This document shows, in pieces, positions 35,124-45,883 of a DNA stretch of 64,000 bases. The stretch spans positions 682,001 to 746,000 of the forward strand of contig NZ_JTJW01000003.1 of the NCBI RefSeq assembly GCF_000805385.1. The letters run 5' to 3'. A program made the position numbers and the translations under genes. Source of the stretch: Mycolicibacterium setense. GTDB taxonomy: Bacteria; Actinomycetota; Actinomycetes; Mycobacteriales; Mycobacteriaceae. Within the stretch, counting starts at the first letter, position 1; every line of letters starts with the position of its first letter. Under the pieces are notes generated by a model, which had not been told where the DNA came from, ran no database searches, and was given only the letters and a program-made list of their open reading frames with translations.

Positions 35124-35150
35124 TTGGCACTCTCGATCAGTGAGTGCTAG
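35124..35150 (+). promoter_or_regulatory. CIRCE operator 2 of groEL2
   Basis: TTGGCACTC-N9-GAGTGCTAG, a second CIRCE eight bases after the first, 114 bases before the groEL2 start. The two are in tandem. Confidence 0.9.
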
Positions 35151-35216
35151 GTCGGGACGGTGAGACCGGGGCCGCACCTGCGGGAGCACACCCCAGTCGT
35201 CCGTCGCGGGCACTGA

Positions 35217-36890
<1,674 letters not shown>

Positions 36891-36903
36891 GTCCCTTCAC
36901 GAG

Positions 36904-36939
36904 AAAAGCCCCGGTGCGCTACGCGCGCCGGGGCTTTTT
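36904..36939 (+). terminator. Intrinsic terminator of groEL2
   Basis: AAAAGCCCCGG and CCGGGGCTTTT pair around TGCGC-TAC-GCGCG-type inner stem, followed by a five-T run (36935-36939). It is one of the few canonical rho-independent terminators in the window. Confidence 0.95.
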
Positions 36940-36945
36940 CGTGCC

Positions 36946-37006
36946 GCCGAGTGTCCAGTTGTGTCACGCGTTTCGGTGGTCGGTGTGCATCAACTGGCCA
37001 CTCGGC
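36946..37006. repeat. Intergenic palindrome after groEL2
   Basis: Arms 36946-36961 (GCCGAGTGTCCAGTTG) and 36991-37006 pair at 15 of 16 positions with a 29-base spacer. It is not needed for termination, given the terminator just upstream; it may be a dispersed element. Confidence 0.7.
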
Positions 37007-37048
37007 ATCGAAGGCATGGAAGTAGGGGCAAGAAGTAGGGTCAATCCC

Positions 37049-37867
37049 ATGCCGTTGCCGCCGCCGTCACCGACCACCACCGCCGTCGTGACCGGCGCCT
37101 CCTCGGGCATCGGTGCCGATATCGCCCGCGAACTGGCCCGCCGCGGCTACGGCGTCACGTTGGTCGCCCGCCGCGAAGACAAGCTGCGGGAGCTGGCCGC
37201 CGAACTGGCCACCAGAGCAGAGACGATCGCCTGCGACATCGTCGACCCCGACTCACGCGCAAGACTTTTCGACACCATCGCCGAACGCGGCCTTACCGTC
37301 GACATCCTGGTCAACAACGCCGGCATCGGCACCATGGGCTCGGTGGTGACATCGCCACCCGCCGACGAGATCGCCCAGGTGCGGGTAAATGTGGAAGCGG
37401 TGATCGACCTGACCACCCGCGCGGTGCAGCTGATGGTTCCCCGCGGCCGGGGCGCGATCCTCAACGTCGGCTCCACCGCCGGCTTCCACCCGTTCCCCGG
37501 GCAGGCGGGTTATGCCGCCACCAAGGCGTTCGTGCACAGCTACACCGACGGCGTGCGCGCCGAGCTGGCCGGCACCGGTGTCACCGTCGCGACGCTGTGC
37601 CCCGGCCCGGTGCGTACCGAGTTCCTCCGGACCGCCGGTATGGACGAGCGAAAGTTCGCCGCGGCGTTCCCGAAGGCGTTGTGGATGTCATCCGAGGATG
37701 TGGCGCGGGCCGGCGTCGACGCACTCGACGACGACCGCGGCATGGTGATCCCCGGTGCCCCCAGCCGGTTCACGACCCGTGTGGCGCAACTGATTCCGCG
37801 ACGGATCCTGTTGCCGATGCTGGTCCGCCAGCACCCCGCGCTGCGCCGCGACCGGTCGGCTGGTTAG
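37049..37867 (+). CDS. Short-chain dehydrogenase/reductase
   Basis: A 272-residue classical SDR: TGASSGIG near residue 15, NNAGIG near 91, and active-site YAATK near 156; LCPGPVRTEF follows. ATG at 37049 (MPLPPPSPTTTAVVTG) is chosen because the longer frame would read through the groEL2 terminator. Its last 98 bases overlap the tail of the convergent AhpD-like gene. Substrate unknown. Confidence 0.9.
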   Translation: MPLPPPSPTTTAVVTGASSGIGADIARELARRGYGVTLVARREDKLRELAAELATRAETIACDIVDPDSRARLFDTIAERGLTVDILVNNAGIGTMGSVVTSPPADEIAQVRVNVEAVIDLTTRAVQLMVPRGRGAILNVGSTAGFHPFPGQAGYAATKAFVHSYTDGVRAELAGTGVTVATLCPGPVRTEFLRTAGMDERKFAAAFPKALWMSSEDVARAGVDALDDDRGMVIPGAPSRFTTRVAQLIPRRILLPMLVRQHPALRRDRSAG

Positions 37868-38411
37868 CCGGCCAGGGTCGCATCCACCCTTCGACGGGCA
37901 GGTCCAGGCCATTGCACAGCGTGCAGATGGTCCGATACCAGCCGAGCGCCACGAGCAGTTCCATCCGTTGTTCGTCGTCGAGCTTGCGCCCCAACGCATC
38001 CCACGTCTCGGTCGTCCAGGACCCGGTGCGTTCCAGTTCGTCGACAGCCCCGATCAGCACGCGCTCGAAATCGGTCCACCCCGCTTCGGCGCCGGTGACC
38101 AGGGCGTCGCACTCCTCGTCGCTGACCTTCGCGATCGGACCCCAGAACGCTGCCTGCCCACCCCACTCGTACTCACAGCCCACGAGCGCGCAGATCCGCA
38201 GGATCGCGATGGTGCGCACCCGCGGTGGCAGCCGAGCATCGACGTAGAGTGACTCGCCCAGTTTCCGCAGCCGGGCCGCCAGATCCGGGTGGCGCTGCAG
38301 GCACCGCACCAGTAGCAACGGTTCGTAGGTGCGATCGGGATGACCCCAACTGTTGATGCCGGCGGCGTCGTCGTCGCTCCACGGCTGCGCCAGCGGCTCG
38401 ACCCGCGTCAT
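37770..38411 (-). CDS. Carboxymuconolactone decarboxylase/AhpD-like protein
   Basis: A 213-residue all-helical protein of the CMD/AhpD superfamily: ICALVGCEYEWGGQAAFWG around residue 80 takes the place of the AhpD active-site helix, with a single Cys and EYEW; later LVALGWYRTICTLCNGLDLP. Without the CxxC pair it is unlikely to be a peroxidase reductant; a decarboxylase-like or unknown role is more likely. ATG at 38411 is chosen over 38426. The C-terminal 32 codons overlap the convergent SDR, and this Arg/Gly/Ala-rich tail may be an extension from a lost stop. Confidence 0.8.
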   Translation of the reverse strand: MTRVEPLAQPWSDDDAAGINSWGHPDRTYEPLLLVRCLQRHPDLAARLRKLGESLYVDARLPPRVRTIAILRICALVGCEYEWGGQAAFWGPIAKVSDEECDALVTGAEAGWTDFERVLIGAVDELERTGSWTTETWDALGRKLDDEQRMELLVALGWYRTICTLCNGLDLPVEGWMRPWPANQPTGRGAARGAGGPASATGSVAESVAPHGS

Positions 38412-38487
38412 GCGGTCACGGTTCACCCGACAAACCTACGACGCGGACGCTGTCGCACGTCGAGCGCCCACATGGCGTTGAACCCAC

Positions 38488-38865
38488 TCAGTTCTCGGAG
38501 AGCACCACGCAGTCGTTGCTCGCCGAGCTCGGCGCCTGAGCCGGCCGCCTGCGGTGCAACACCGCACGACTGGGAACGACCTGCGGGGTGTCGTCGTCGG
38601 TGGCGGCGGGTTTACCGCGGCCGTCGACGATCAACGAGTAACCACCGGGCTTGTGTGGCGGCCAGATCAGGGTCACCGCGTCGTGCAGGGTGAGATTCCT
38701 GCGGGTGTGGTCCCCGACGGCACCGATGTCGATGACGCCGTCGACGAAGTGCGGCTCGACCGCCACCGTGTGTGCGTGGTAGTCGTCGTCGACCGTGACG
38801 AGGTAGGCGAACGTGTAGTCCGTCAGCTTGTCGGCCAGCTGGTTGAGATCCACTTTCACGCTCAT
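38488..38865 (-). CDS. Pyridoxamine 5-phosphate oxidase-like protein
   Basis: A 125-residue split-barrel protein: VKVDLNQLADKLTDYTFAYLVTVDDDYHAHTVAVEPHFVDG and GDHTRRNLTLHDAVTLIWPP are typical of flavin- or F420-binding PPOX-like domains. Mycobacteria use related proteins as F420-dependent reductases or haem oxygenase-like enzymes. ATG at 38865 (MSVKVD) is preferred to the longer frame because the extension is not family-like. It follows the amidohydrolase gene by 43 bases on the same strand. Confidence 0.75.
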   Translation of the reverse strand: MSVKVDLNQLADKLTDYTFAYLVTVDDDYHAHTVAVEPHFVDGVIDIGAVGDHTRRNLTLHDAVTLIWPPHKPGGYSLIVDGRGKPAATDDDTPQVVPSRAVLHRRRPAQAPSSASNDCVVLSEN

Positions 38866-38908
38866 GACGTGAGAATAGTTCTGTTGGCGCCCCGTCGTGG
38901 CGGACCTG

Positions 38909-40642
38909 TCACATGGGTGCGGGCTGTTTGCCCCGGACCAGCCGACCGGGCCGCGCCTCGGTGGGGACACCGTGTTCGGCGATCACCTGTCCGGACACCA
39001 CGGTGGCGACGTAACCGTCGGCGGTCTGGTCCAGCCGGCGCCCACCCCCGGGCAGATCGTGGGCGACGACCGGCCGGTGCAACCGCAGCGCCGCATGGTC
39101 GATCACGTTGAGATCCGCCTTGTAGCCCAACGCGATTCGGCCACGGTCGGCCAGTCCGGCGACGCGGGCGGGCACCGATGTCAGCTCGCGGACGGCTTGG
39201 GCCAACGACAACCTGTCGCCGGCCCGGTCGCGTACCCAGTGCGTCAGCAGGTAGGTGGGAAAGCTCGCATCGCAGATCATGCCGTAGTGCGCGCCGCCGT
39301 CACCGAGGCCGAGCACCACGTCGTCGCGCCGGAGCAGCTCGGCGACGGTGTCGAGCGAGTTGTCACGGAAGTTGGCCAGCGTCACCAGAAGCATGGCGTG
39401 CCCGTCGTCGTCGAGCAGGCGGTCGTAGGCCTCCTCCAGCGGGTCCACGCCGCGCGCCCGGGCCCTCGCACCGATGGAGTTCGACGGGTCGGGTTCGTAG
39501 TCGGGCACCTCGCCCAGCGGATACATGTAGTCCCAGGCCTGCACCGCGAACATCAGCGGATGCCCGTCACTGGCCGAGGAATCACTCAGGATACGTTGGC
39601 GGACTTCGGCCTTACGCATCTCGGCGACGCGCTCGGCGAGTGGGAGGTGCGCGATCTCCCGGTAGCTGGGGTAGAGCACGAACGGGTTGCCGGACAGTTC
39701 TAGGCCCAGCACCAGTCCGATCGGCCGCGGGAAGATCTGTGCCGAGATGCTGCCGCCGTTGGAGTTGGCCTTCTCCACCATTCGCAGCGCGTCTTCGAAG
39801 AACGCGGGGCCCGCATTGCCGATGGCCAGGGTGAAGGTGACCGGCAACCCGACGTCGGCCGCGACGTCGAACACCGTCTGCAGTGCCGGTTCGTAGTCGC
39901 CCGCTACCAGATCCGGCACGAACTGGATCAGGCCACCGCCGGCGTCGTCGACGCCCCGGGCGATCGCCTCGATCTCCGCGTAGCCCGCGTCGTAACTCGG
40001 GATCGGCTTGCCGCTCTCGGTCTTGTGGATGGTCAGCCTGGACGACGCGAACCCCAGCGCGCCACAATGCACCGCCTCGGCGGCGAGCTTGCGCATCAGC
40101 GCCAGATCCTCGGCGGTGGCCGGTTCGCGATCGACGCCCCGTTGACCCATCACGTACACCCGCAGTGGTGAATGCGGCAGGAACGCCGCCACATCAATAT
40201 CGAGGCGCCGCGACGACAACGCGTCGAGGAATTCGGGGAACGTCTCCCACGTCCACGGCAGACCGTCGACCATGACGACCCCGGGGATGTCCTCCACCCC
40301 GGCCATCACGTCGACGAGCACGTCATGATCGTCGGGCCGGCACGGCGCGAACCCGACACCGCAGTTGCCCATCACGGCCGTGGTGACCCCGTGGGCCGAG
40401 GACGGGTTGAGCCGGTCCGACCAGATGGCCTGACCGTCGTAATGCGTGTGCAGGTCCACGAACCCCGGGGTGACCAGCAGCCCGGTCGCATCGATCTCGC
40501 GTGCGGCGGTCCCGGCCACGGAACCAACCCCGGTGCCGATCTGGGCGATGACGCCGTCGCGCACCGCGACGTCACCAACATACGGTTCGCCGCCCAGGCC
40601 GTCGATGATCGTGCCGCCACGGATACACAGGTCGTAGCTCAT
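38909..40642 (-). CDS. Amidohydrolase family protein (N-acyl-D-amino acid deacylase type)
   Basis: A 577-residue metal-dependent hydrolase. The N-terminal beta-sandwich starts MSYDLCIRGGTIIDGLGGEP, followed by metal motif VDLHTHYDGQ near residue 63 (HxH). Later TTAVMGNCGVGFAPC, FASSRLTIH and GLGDGGAHYGMICD (catalytic Asp region) match D-aminoacylase-type enzymes, and the chain ends in the composite domain around ALGYKADLNVID. Likely hydrolyses an N-acyl-D-amino acid or related amide in the cytosol. Equivalent genes are common in mycobacteria. Confidence 0.9.
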   Translation of the reverse strand: MSYDLCIRGGTIIDGLGGEPYVGDVAVRDGVIAQIGTGVGSVAGTAAREIDATGLLVTPGFVDLHTHYDGQAIWSDRLNPSSAHGVTTAVMGNCGVGFAPCRPDDHDVLVDVMAGVEDIPGVVMVDGLPWTWETFPEFLDALSSRRLDIDVAAFLPHSPLRVYVMGQRGVDREPATAEDLALMRKLAAEAVHCGALGFASSRLTIHKTESGKPIPSYDAGYAEIEAIARGVDDAGGGLIQFVPDLVAGDYEPALQTVFDVAADVGLPVTFTLAIGNAGPAFFEDALRMVEKANSNGGSISAQIFPRPIGLVLGLELSGNPFVLYPSYREIAHLPLAERVAEMRKAEVRQRILSDSSASDGHPLMFAVQAWDYMYPLGEVPDYEPDPSNSIGARARARGVDPLEEAYDRLLDDDGHAMLLVTLANFRDNSLDTVAELLRRDDVVLGLGDGGAHYGMICDASFPTYLLTHWVRDRAGDRLSLAQAVRELTSVPARVAGLADRGRIALGYKADLNVIDHAALRLHRPVVAHDLPGGGRRLDQTADGYVATVVSGQVIAEHGVPTEARPGRLVRGKQPAPM

Positions 40643-40730
40643 CTAACTAACCTACGACTCCCGGCTGTGTATGCCCATGGGGTTGGCCGAAATTCGCGGG
40701 CTTGTCGGCGGCCCGTGTCAGGATCAGGCC

Positions 40731-41117
40731 GTGATCGATCACTTCGGCATCAACTGCTCCGATTTTCCCAAGTCCACCGAGTTCTATGACACCGTGCTCG
40801 GCGTGCTGGGCTTTACCCGGCAGCTCGATTACGGCGTGGCCATCGGCTACGGCACGGAAGGGCATCCGGACTTCTGGATCGCCGATGCCGGCGCCGGCGA
40901 GGCCAAGGGCCCCAACCGGGAAATCCACGTGGCGTTTCAGGCCGCGGGCGTGGACGCGGTCGCGGCGTTCTACGAGGCCGCGCTCAAACTGGGCGCCGAG
41001 TCGTTGCATGCACCGCGGCTGTGGCCCGAGTACCACCCGGGGTACTTCGGCGCCTTCGTCCGCGATCCCGACGGCAACAACGTCGAGGCGGTCTTCCACG
41101 GAGCCGCGCCGCAGTAG
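40731..41117 (+). CDS. VOC family protein (glyoxalase/bleomycin resistance fold)
   Basis: A 128-residue vicinal-oxygen-chelate protein: VIDHFGINCSDFPKSTEFYDTVLGVLGF at the start with the first metal His, IHVAFQAAGVDAVAAFYEAAL at the module boundary, and FVRDPDGNNVEAVFH with the final Glu. Start is GTG at 40731; upstream sequence is non-family. It ends three bases before the convergent Mce-associated-like gene. Confidence 0.87.
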   Translation: MIDHFGINCSDFPKSTEFYDTVLGVLGFTRQLDYGVAIGYGTEGHPDFWIADAGAGEAKGPNREIHVAFQAAGVDAVAAFYEAALKLGAESLHAPRLWPEYHPGYFGAFVRDPDGNNVEAVFHGAAPQ

Positions 41118-41120
41118 CCG

Positions 41121-41615
41121 CTACAGCGGTTCCAATTCCGAGATCAGCCAGTCGCCGTGCACGCGGGTGAGGCTGACTCGGTAAGCCAGCCCATCCTTGG
41201 TCGATTGCGCACCGTCACCGGCGGCCTCGGTTTTCTGGTCGACGAATGCCACCACGCTGGCCGCGTCGGCCGTCAGCGACTCCACACCGGTGTGGCGCAC
41301 CGTCGCGGTCTGGGTGATGTTGTCCGCCTTCGTGCGGATCGTCTTGCGGTACTCGTCGACCGCTGAGCCGGTCAGCACCTCGGCCACCGCGTCCATGTCT
41401 GCCCGGCTCGTCGTCGGGGTGAAGCTCAGCATCTTGACCACATTGGTGGCGACGAAATCGGTGACCTGCTCGCGCGCCCGGTCGCCGTCGGCGATGGGCG
41501 CGGGCGCCGGCCGGTTCTTGACCGAGAGCTGCCAGAAACCCAGGCCGGCGGCGGCCACGGTCCCGACGATGAGCAGGACGATCAGCAGCGTCCAGCCTCG
41601 TGTGCGTGCCTCCAT
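41121..41615 (-). CDS. Mce-associated-like membrane protein
   Basis: A 164-residue protein with one N-terminal membrane helix (TLLIVLLIVGTVAAAGLGFWQL, about 9-30) and an extracytoplasmic NTF2-like domain (about 45-164) as in Mce-associated proteins. Its C-terminal half (TGVESLTADAASVVAFVDQK, LTRVHGDWLISELEPL) resembles the end of the kinase just upstream. The start overlaps the kinase stop by one base (TGATG), so the two are made together. No mce operon is present. Confidence 0.82.
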   Translation of the reverse strand: MEARTRGWTLLIVLLIVGTVAAAGLGFWQLSVKNRPAPAPIADGDRAREQVTDFVATNVVKMLSFTPTTSRADMDAVAEVLTGSAVDEYRKTIRTKADNITQTATVRHTGVESLTADAASVVAFVDQKTEAAGDGAQSTKDGLAYRVSLTRVHGDWLISELEPL

Positions 41616-43135
41616 CAGTTGACGAACTCCAGTTTCGAGGCCTTGTAGCCGCCGTCGACATGCTCGACGGTGACCCGCATCCGCTGCAGTGAGACCACGC
41701 CCACCCGATTGCTCGTCACGGTGACCTTCGTGTCGACAGTGACGAGCACGACCGCTTCATCGGAGAACAACGATTCGACGCCCGCCCCGGTGATCGTTCC
41801 GTCAGTCTTCACACCCAGTTCCCGGGCCTTGCGTTTGATCGCCGGCGCCTGGCTTCTCAGGTCGGCGCGGAACTCATCGGTGGCGCCGTCCATGATCGCC
41901 TCGAGATCGCTGTCGGCCGTGTCGGCGCTCACGGTGACGGTGTGCAGCGCGAAGGTCCGGGCGGCCTCGACATACGGCTGCCATGACGGGGTGCTGCGCG
42001 GCTCCGGCGTGGTCCGGCCGAACTGGCTGACCGCGAAGCCGATGGCGCACACCAGGAGCACCGCCAGCGCGATCGGCAGCACAACCCTTGCGGTACTGCG
42101 CTTCTGGGGAGGCCGAGGTTGCGGGCTGGGGCCAGACCAGATGGGGGAGGGGTACGGCGCGCTGATCGACGGGCCACGGGGTGTGGCGAAGGCCGGGGCC
42201 GCGATGATGCGTGGAGGTTCGGCCGACACCGGTGACGGATCGGCTGACAGCGGTGGCGGCGACACCCGCGTGCGGGGCCGCTGCCTGACCGGGGCGGTCG
42301 CGCTGTCGCCGGCGAGAGCCTTCGCGAAGTCGCTGCATCGACGGAACCGGGCGCCGGGCTCCTTGGCCATGCCCTTGAGCACCACATCGTCCAGGTCGGC
42401 CAGTTCAGGGCGAAGGATGCGCAGGCTGGGCGGGCGCTCGTTGAGCTGCTTGCTGATAACCACCGCGGGATTGGAATGATGGAACGGCGAGTGCCCGGCC
42501 AGGAGCTGAAATGCGCTGGCCGCCAAGGAGTATTGATCCGCCCGCCCGTCCAGCGGCTGCCCGAGCAGCTGTTCGGGAGCGGAGTAGGCCATCGAGCCGA
42601 CGGCCATGTTGGTCGCGGTGATCCCGCTGATGTCGTCTGTCCGGCGGGCAACGCCGAAGTCGGCCAACAGGATCCGGCGCCGCGCGGCGTCCGGTCCGGT
42701 CAGCAGGACGTTCGCGGGTTTGACGTCGCGGTGGAGCAGGTTGCGCTCGTGGGCGTAGTCGAGTGCCTCGGCGATGGCGGTGATGATCTCGACCGCCTCC
42801 CGGAGCGGCATCCCGCCGGGGTGACGCTCGCGCACGTGCCGTGCGGCATCGGTGCCGTCGACGTAGTCCATCGCGATCCACAGCCGGCCCTCGTACTCGC
42901 CGCGATCGTGCAGGCCGACGATGTGGGGATGCCACAGCGAGGCGGCGATATCGGCCTCGCGGTTGAACCGGTCGCGATACTGAGCATCGCCGGTCAGGGC
43001 GGCGGGCATGACTTTGAGCGCATCCTGGCGGGGCAGGCGCGGATGCTGCGCCAGATACACCTCACCCATGCCGCCCGAGCCGAGCAGACGTTGAATCGTG
43101 TAACCGGCGAACACCTCGCCGGAATTCAACGGCAT
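41615..43135 (-). CDS. Receptor-type Ser/Thr protein kinase (PknF/PknI-like)
   Basis: A 506-residue transmembrane kinase. Cytosolic catalytic domain 1-275: Gly-loop GSGGMGEVY near 19-27, Lys41 in QDALKV, HRD 135-137 in [13 protein letters not shown] 159-161 and APE 186-188; the segment between holds activation-loop Thr/Ser ([16 protein letters not shown]). A Pro-rich juxtamembrane region precedes a membrane helix about 351-371. The external sensor (about 380-506) is NTF2/Mce-associated-like. ATG at 43135 gives [12 protein letters not shown], as in PknF-type kinases. It is divergent from the DinB-like gene 55 bases away. Confidence 0.95.
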   Translation of the reverse strand: MPLNSGEVFAGYTIQRLLGSGGMGEVYLAQHPRLPRQDALKVMPAALTGDAQYRDRFNREADIAASLWHPHIVGLHDRGEYEGRLWIAMDYVDGTDAARHVRERHPGGMPLREAVEIITAIAEALDYAHERNLLHRDVKPANVLLTGPDAARRRILLADFGVARRTDDISGITATNMAVGSMAYSAPEQLLGQPLDGRADQYSLAASAFQLLAGHSPFHHSNPAVVISKQLNERPPSLRILRPELADLDDVVLKGMAKEPGARFRRCSDFAKALAGDSATAPVRQRPRTRVSPPPLSADPSPVSAEPPRIIAAPAFATPRGPSISAPYPSPIWSGPSPQPRPPQKRSTARVVLPIALAVLLVCAIGFAVSQFGRTTPEPRSTPSWQPYVEAARTFALHTVTVSADTADSDLEAIMDGATDEFRADLRSQAPAIKRKARELGVKTDGTITGAGVESLFSDEAVVLVTVDTKVTVTSNRVGVVSLQRMRVTVEHVDGGYKASKLEFVN

Positions 43136-43190
43136 GGCGGTGATGCTAGCCCGCGCGGTGGCGGGCCGGTCCGCGAGTAGCGTCGAGGTC

Positions 43191-43709
43191 ATGGCTGCCG
43201 CTGATTCCGATGCCGTCCGAGAATTGCTGCGCGACGCATTCACCCGGCTCATCGAGCACGTCGACGATCTCACCGAGGGGTTGACCCAGGAGGTCTCCAG
43301 TTATCGCCCCACCCCGCAGGCCAACAGCATCGCCTGGTTGATCTGGCACAGTGCCCGATGCCAGGACCTGCAGTTGTGTGACATCGCCGGGATCGAGCAG
43401 GTGTGGACCCGCGATGGATGGAAAGACCGCTTCGGGCTCGACCTGCCCGCCGACGACATCGGGTACGGGCACGGGCCCGACGATGTCGCGAAGGTGCACG
43501 CACCGGCCGAGCTGTTGGCGGGGTATTACCTGGCCGTGCACAAGGTGACACTGGCCTACATCGCCGGCGTGACCTCTGACGACCTGGGCCGCATCGTCGA
43601 TACGCGGTGGGATCCGCCAGTGACGGCGAGCGCGCGGTTGGTCAGCATCATCGACGATTGCGCTCAGCACCTCGGACAGGCGGCGTATCTGCGCGGCATC
43701 ATCCCTTGA
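43191..43709 (+). CDS. DinB-like / DUF664 family protein
   Basis: A 172-residue four-helix-bundle protein: [19 protein letters not shown] holds the first metal-ligand-type His, and [13 protein letters not shown] near the end the last, as in DinB/mycothiol S-transferase-like proteins. It may use mycothiol; the substrate is unknown. ATG at 43191 is used. The stop overlaps the TTG start of the PAP2 gene. Confidence 0.82.
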   Translation: MAAADSDAVRELLRDAFTRLIEHVDDLTEGLTQEVSSYRPTPQANSIAWLIWHSARCQDLQLCDIAGIEQVWTRDGWKDRFGLDLPADDIGYGHGPDDVAKVHAPAELLAGYYLAVHKVTLAYIAGVTSDDLGRIVDTRWDPPVTASARLVSIIDDCAQHLGQAAYLRGIIP

Positions 43710-44281
43710 CCCCTCGATGGTGGGTGCCGGTCGGCCTTCTCGCCGCCATGGTGCTGCTGGGCTGGGCAGTGCGTGGCGCACCGATTCCGATCGACGACTG
43801 GTTTCAGAGCCTCGGTAGCGACTTGGGTTCGCACCGGTCTGTGTTCCTCGTGTTCACCAAGCCACCTCTGGTGGCCGCCGCGTTGGTGATCGGCATCGTC
43901 GTGGCGCTGCGGCAACAGCGCAAGCGGTTGGCCCTCGCCATGGTGGTCAGTCCGTTGCTGGCGATCACCGTCGTGCGGCTCGTCAAACCTCTCTTCGGCA
44001 GGGAGAAGGAGGGCGCACTGGCCTATCCGAGCGGACACACCACGTTCCTCGTGACGGCGACCGGCCTGCTCATGCTGGTGGCCTGCATGCGAATGTGGGC
44101 GCTGGCGACAGCCGTGTGCGTCGTCCTGCTCGGCATCTTCGGCCTGTCGATCACCTTCCACTACTTCACCGACACCGTCGGCGGGGTGTTGCTGGGATCG
44201 TCAGTTGTGTGCATTTCCGCGATCCTGGCCCGCGAAGGCGAGCACGGCAGGGTGGCAAGCGGTCCATCTGAGCTTCGCTGA
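43706..44281 (+). CDS. PAP2 superfamily phosphatase
   Basis: A 191-residue membrane phosphatase with about five helices. Signature motifs: KPLFGREKEG near residue 90, YPSGHTTF near 104-111 (catalytic His) and FHYFTDTVGG near 150 (second catalytic His and Asp). Typical substrates are phosphatidic acid, undecaprenyl pyrophosphate or similar lipid phosphates. The start is taken as TTG at 43706 overlapping the DinB stop; other starts are possible. Confidence 0.85.
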   Translation: MTPRWWVPVGLLAAMVLLGWAVRGAPIPIDDWFQSLGSDLGSHRSVFLVFTKPPLVAAALVIGIVVALRQQRKRLALAMVVSPLLAITVVRLVKPLFGREKEGALAYPSGHTTFLVTATGLLMLVACMRMWALATAVCVVLLGIFGLSITFHYFTDTVGGVLLGSSVVCISAILAREGEHGRVASGPSELR

Positions 44282-44475
44282 GCGATCACCTTTCGGCCTC
44301 ACCCTTTTTGGGTGGTGGCAACTCATGTCAGGGATTCGATTCGTAGGGCGCCACCGTCGGCAGCTCTGGCGTCCCCGGCGATGGCCCCAACTGTCAAGAA
44401 CCACTTGATTGTTCAGGCCGACAAGCCGAATCGCATGGTTGCGTCCGGCAAGACTTTCGGCCGTGGCGTGGGCGG

Positions 44476-44606
44476 CTGGCAAATTTTCTCAACCGTCACG
44501 AGCTGGGCTGATGGTTACGCAAAGTACTTTGCGGCAACACGTCCGAAAGGGTGGATGTTTGCATGTGCAAATACCTGCATCCGGCTACCTGAGAAAAAGC
44601 TGAGAT
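44476..44606 (+). promoter_or_regulatory. Upstream regulatory module of the duplicated-domain secreted gene
   Basis: Inside the 405-bp gene-free gap 44282-44686. Elements in order: CTGGCAAAT (44476), perfect 16-bp palindrome CGCAAAGTACTTTGCG (44518-44533), TTTGCA-TG-TGCAAA (44558-44571) with TTGCATGTGCAAATACC, and CCTGAGAAAAAGCTGAGAT (44588-44606). A GTAATTTTC element follows. The same order and total length (131 bp) occur at 28472-28602 before the PGRS gene. The box is 80 bases from the start codon. Confidence 0.78.
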
Positions 44607-44686
44607 CTTGATTAGCAACAGGTAATTTTCTGCCCGGACCAGGCAATCAGCCAGGCCAAACAGCCAGTTTCCGAGGGGATTCACCT

Positions 44687-45877
44687 ATGACAAGTCTTGT
44701 CTCGAGCGGTCTGACCGCATGCGTGGCCGCGGCCACCGCCGGCGTCATCGCCATCACTCCGGTGGCAGCGCCGACGCCGACCCCGCCGCGCATCGTGGAC
44801 GCCTCGGCATCGCTGATGGCCGACTTCACGGGTATGAATCAACTCGGGTTGGCGTTCCTGTCCGGGCAACGGCTTGCCGATCAGTTCTTGCAGGTACCGC
44901 TCACCCCGTTCGTGCTCGCCGCGCAGATCGCCGCCGGTGACAACGAGCGGCTGTTCTCGCAGATCCGCCAGATTGTCGATTCGCCGCTCTACGTGGCCGA
45001 TCCGCTGATCGAGGCGATCGCCATCACGGTCCCGAGAGAGTTTGGTGGCGGCTCGGACCACATCACCAACATCACGACCGGTGACGGCGCCTTCATGCAG
45101 TTCCGCAACAACGAACTTCTGGGCCTTCGGGACGCGATCAACGGTCAGTTCGCCGACGCTCTCGGCGTCGACACCCCGTGGCCGAACGCGAACTACACCG
45201 CGATGCTCGCGGCGGGCCTGACCGAGTCGGCGACGCGAGGCATGAACGGCGCCGTGCTCGGGGCGGTCGGCGTGGTCGCTATCGCGCAGGCGATTGTCGA
45301 GGGGGACAACGAGGCCCTCTACACGGCGGTCCGGTCATACACGGACGCCCCGTTGTGGGTCGCCGACCCGACCATCGAGGGTCTGGCGTTGGCTCTGCCC
45401 GAGTCGCTCGGGGGTGGCACCGATGGCGTGTTTACCGAGCAAGGTCCCGAGGACGGGGCGCTCATGCGGTTCCGTAACGAGAAGCTGTGGACGGCCACGC
45501 GGGACACGCGGGTGAATATTGCCCACGCGCTCGGGGTCAACGTCAACGCCAACGGAGATGTGATCGAGGAGGCGGACACGTCGGCTCGGGGCGTCACCTC
45601 GCGGGTTGCCACGTTGAATGCCGCCGCATCTCCCGAGGCCGATTCGCCGAAGGTGGACAAGCTCAAGCCACATGTGACGTCCCTCAACACCTCGATCAAC
45701 AAGTCGCTCGACGGCGCGAAGGACCGGGCCGAGCAGCGGCGTGACAAGGTCAAGGCCAACGTGAACAGGGCCGTGACGCGGGTGCAGACCGCGGCGAAGA
45801 ACCTGACCAAGAAGGTCACGCCGAAGGAATCCCCGAAGGCCGCCCAGAAGGCTGCCTCGAAGGGATCAGAGGACTGA
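44687..45877 (+). CDS. Secreted protein with a tandem internal duplication
   Basis: A 396-residue exported protein. The signal region is about 1-28 (ACVAAATAGVIAITPVAAP). Two homologous repeats follow: about 72-161 (AAGDNERLFSQIRQIVDSPLYVAD) and about 195-284 (VEGDNEALYTAVRSYTDAPLWVAD), each containing GGG[ST]D, DGA[FL]M, then an F/R-rich end and ALGV. The last 70 residues are Lys/Ala/Gln-rich and basic (KDRAEQRRDKVKANVNRAV). Function unknown; probably cell-wall associated. Start ATG with GAGGGGA upstream. Confidence 0.8.
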   Translation: MTSLVSSGLTACVAAATAGVIAITPVAAPTPTPPRIVDASASLMADFTGMNQLGLAFLSGQRLADQFLQVPLTPFVLAAQIAAGDNERLFSQIRQIVDSPLYVADPLIEAIAITVPREFGGGSDHITNITTGDGAFMQFRNNELLGLRDAINGQFADALGVDTPWPNANYTAMLAAGLTESATRGMNGAVLGAVGVVAIAQAIVEGDNEALYTAVRSYTDAPLWVADPTIEGLALALPESLGGGTDGVFTEQGPEDGALMRFRNEKLWTATRDTRVNIAHALGVNVNANGDVIEEADTSARGVTSRVATLNAAASPEADSPKVDKLKPHVTSLNTSINKSLDGAKDRAEQRRDKVKANVNRAVTRVQTAAKNLTKKVTPKESPKAAQKAASKGSED

Positions 45878-45883
45878 TAGCCG

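Noticed and set aside
44518..44571. The two TTTGC/GCAAA palindromes as RamB sites
   Set aside because: They share the core with RamB sites but the flanks differ, and the same arrangement is tied to the surface-protein module instead.
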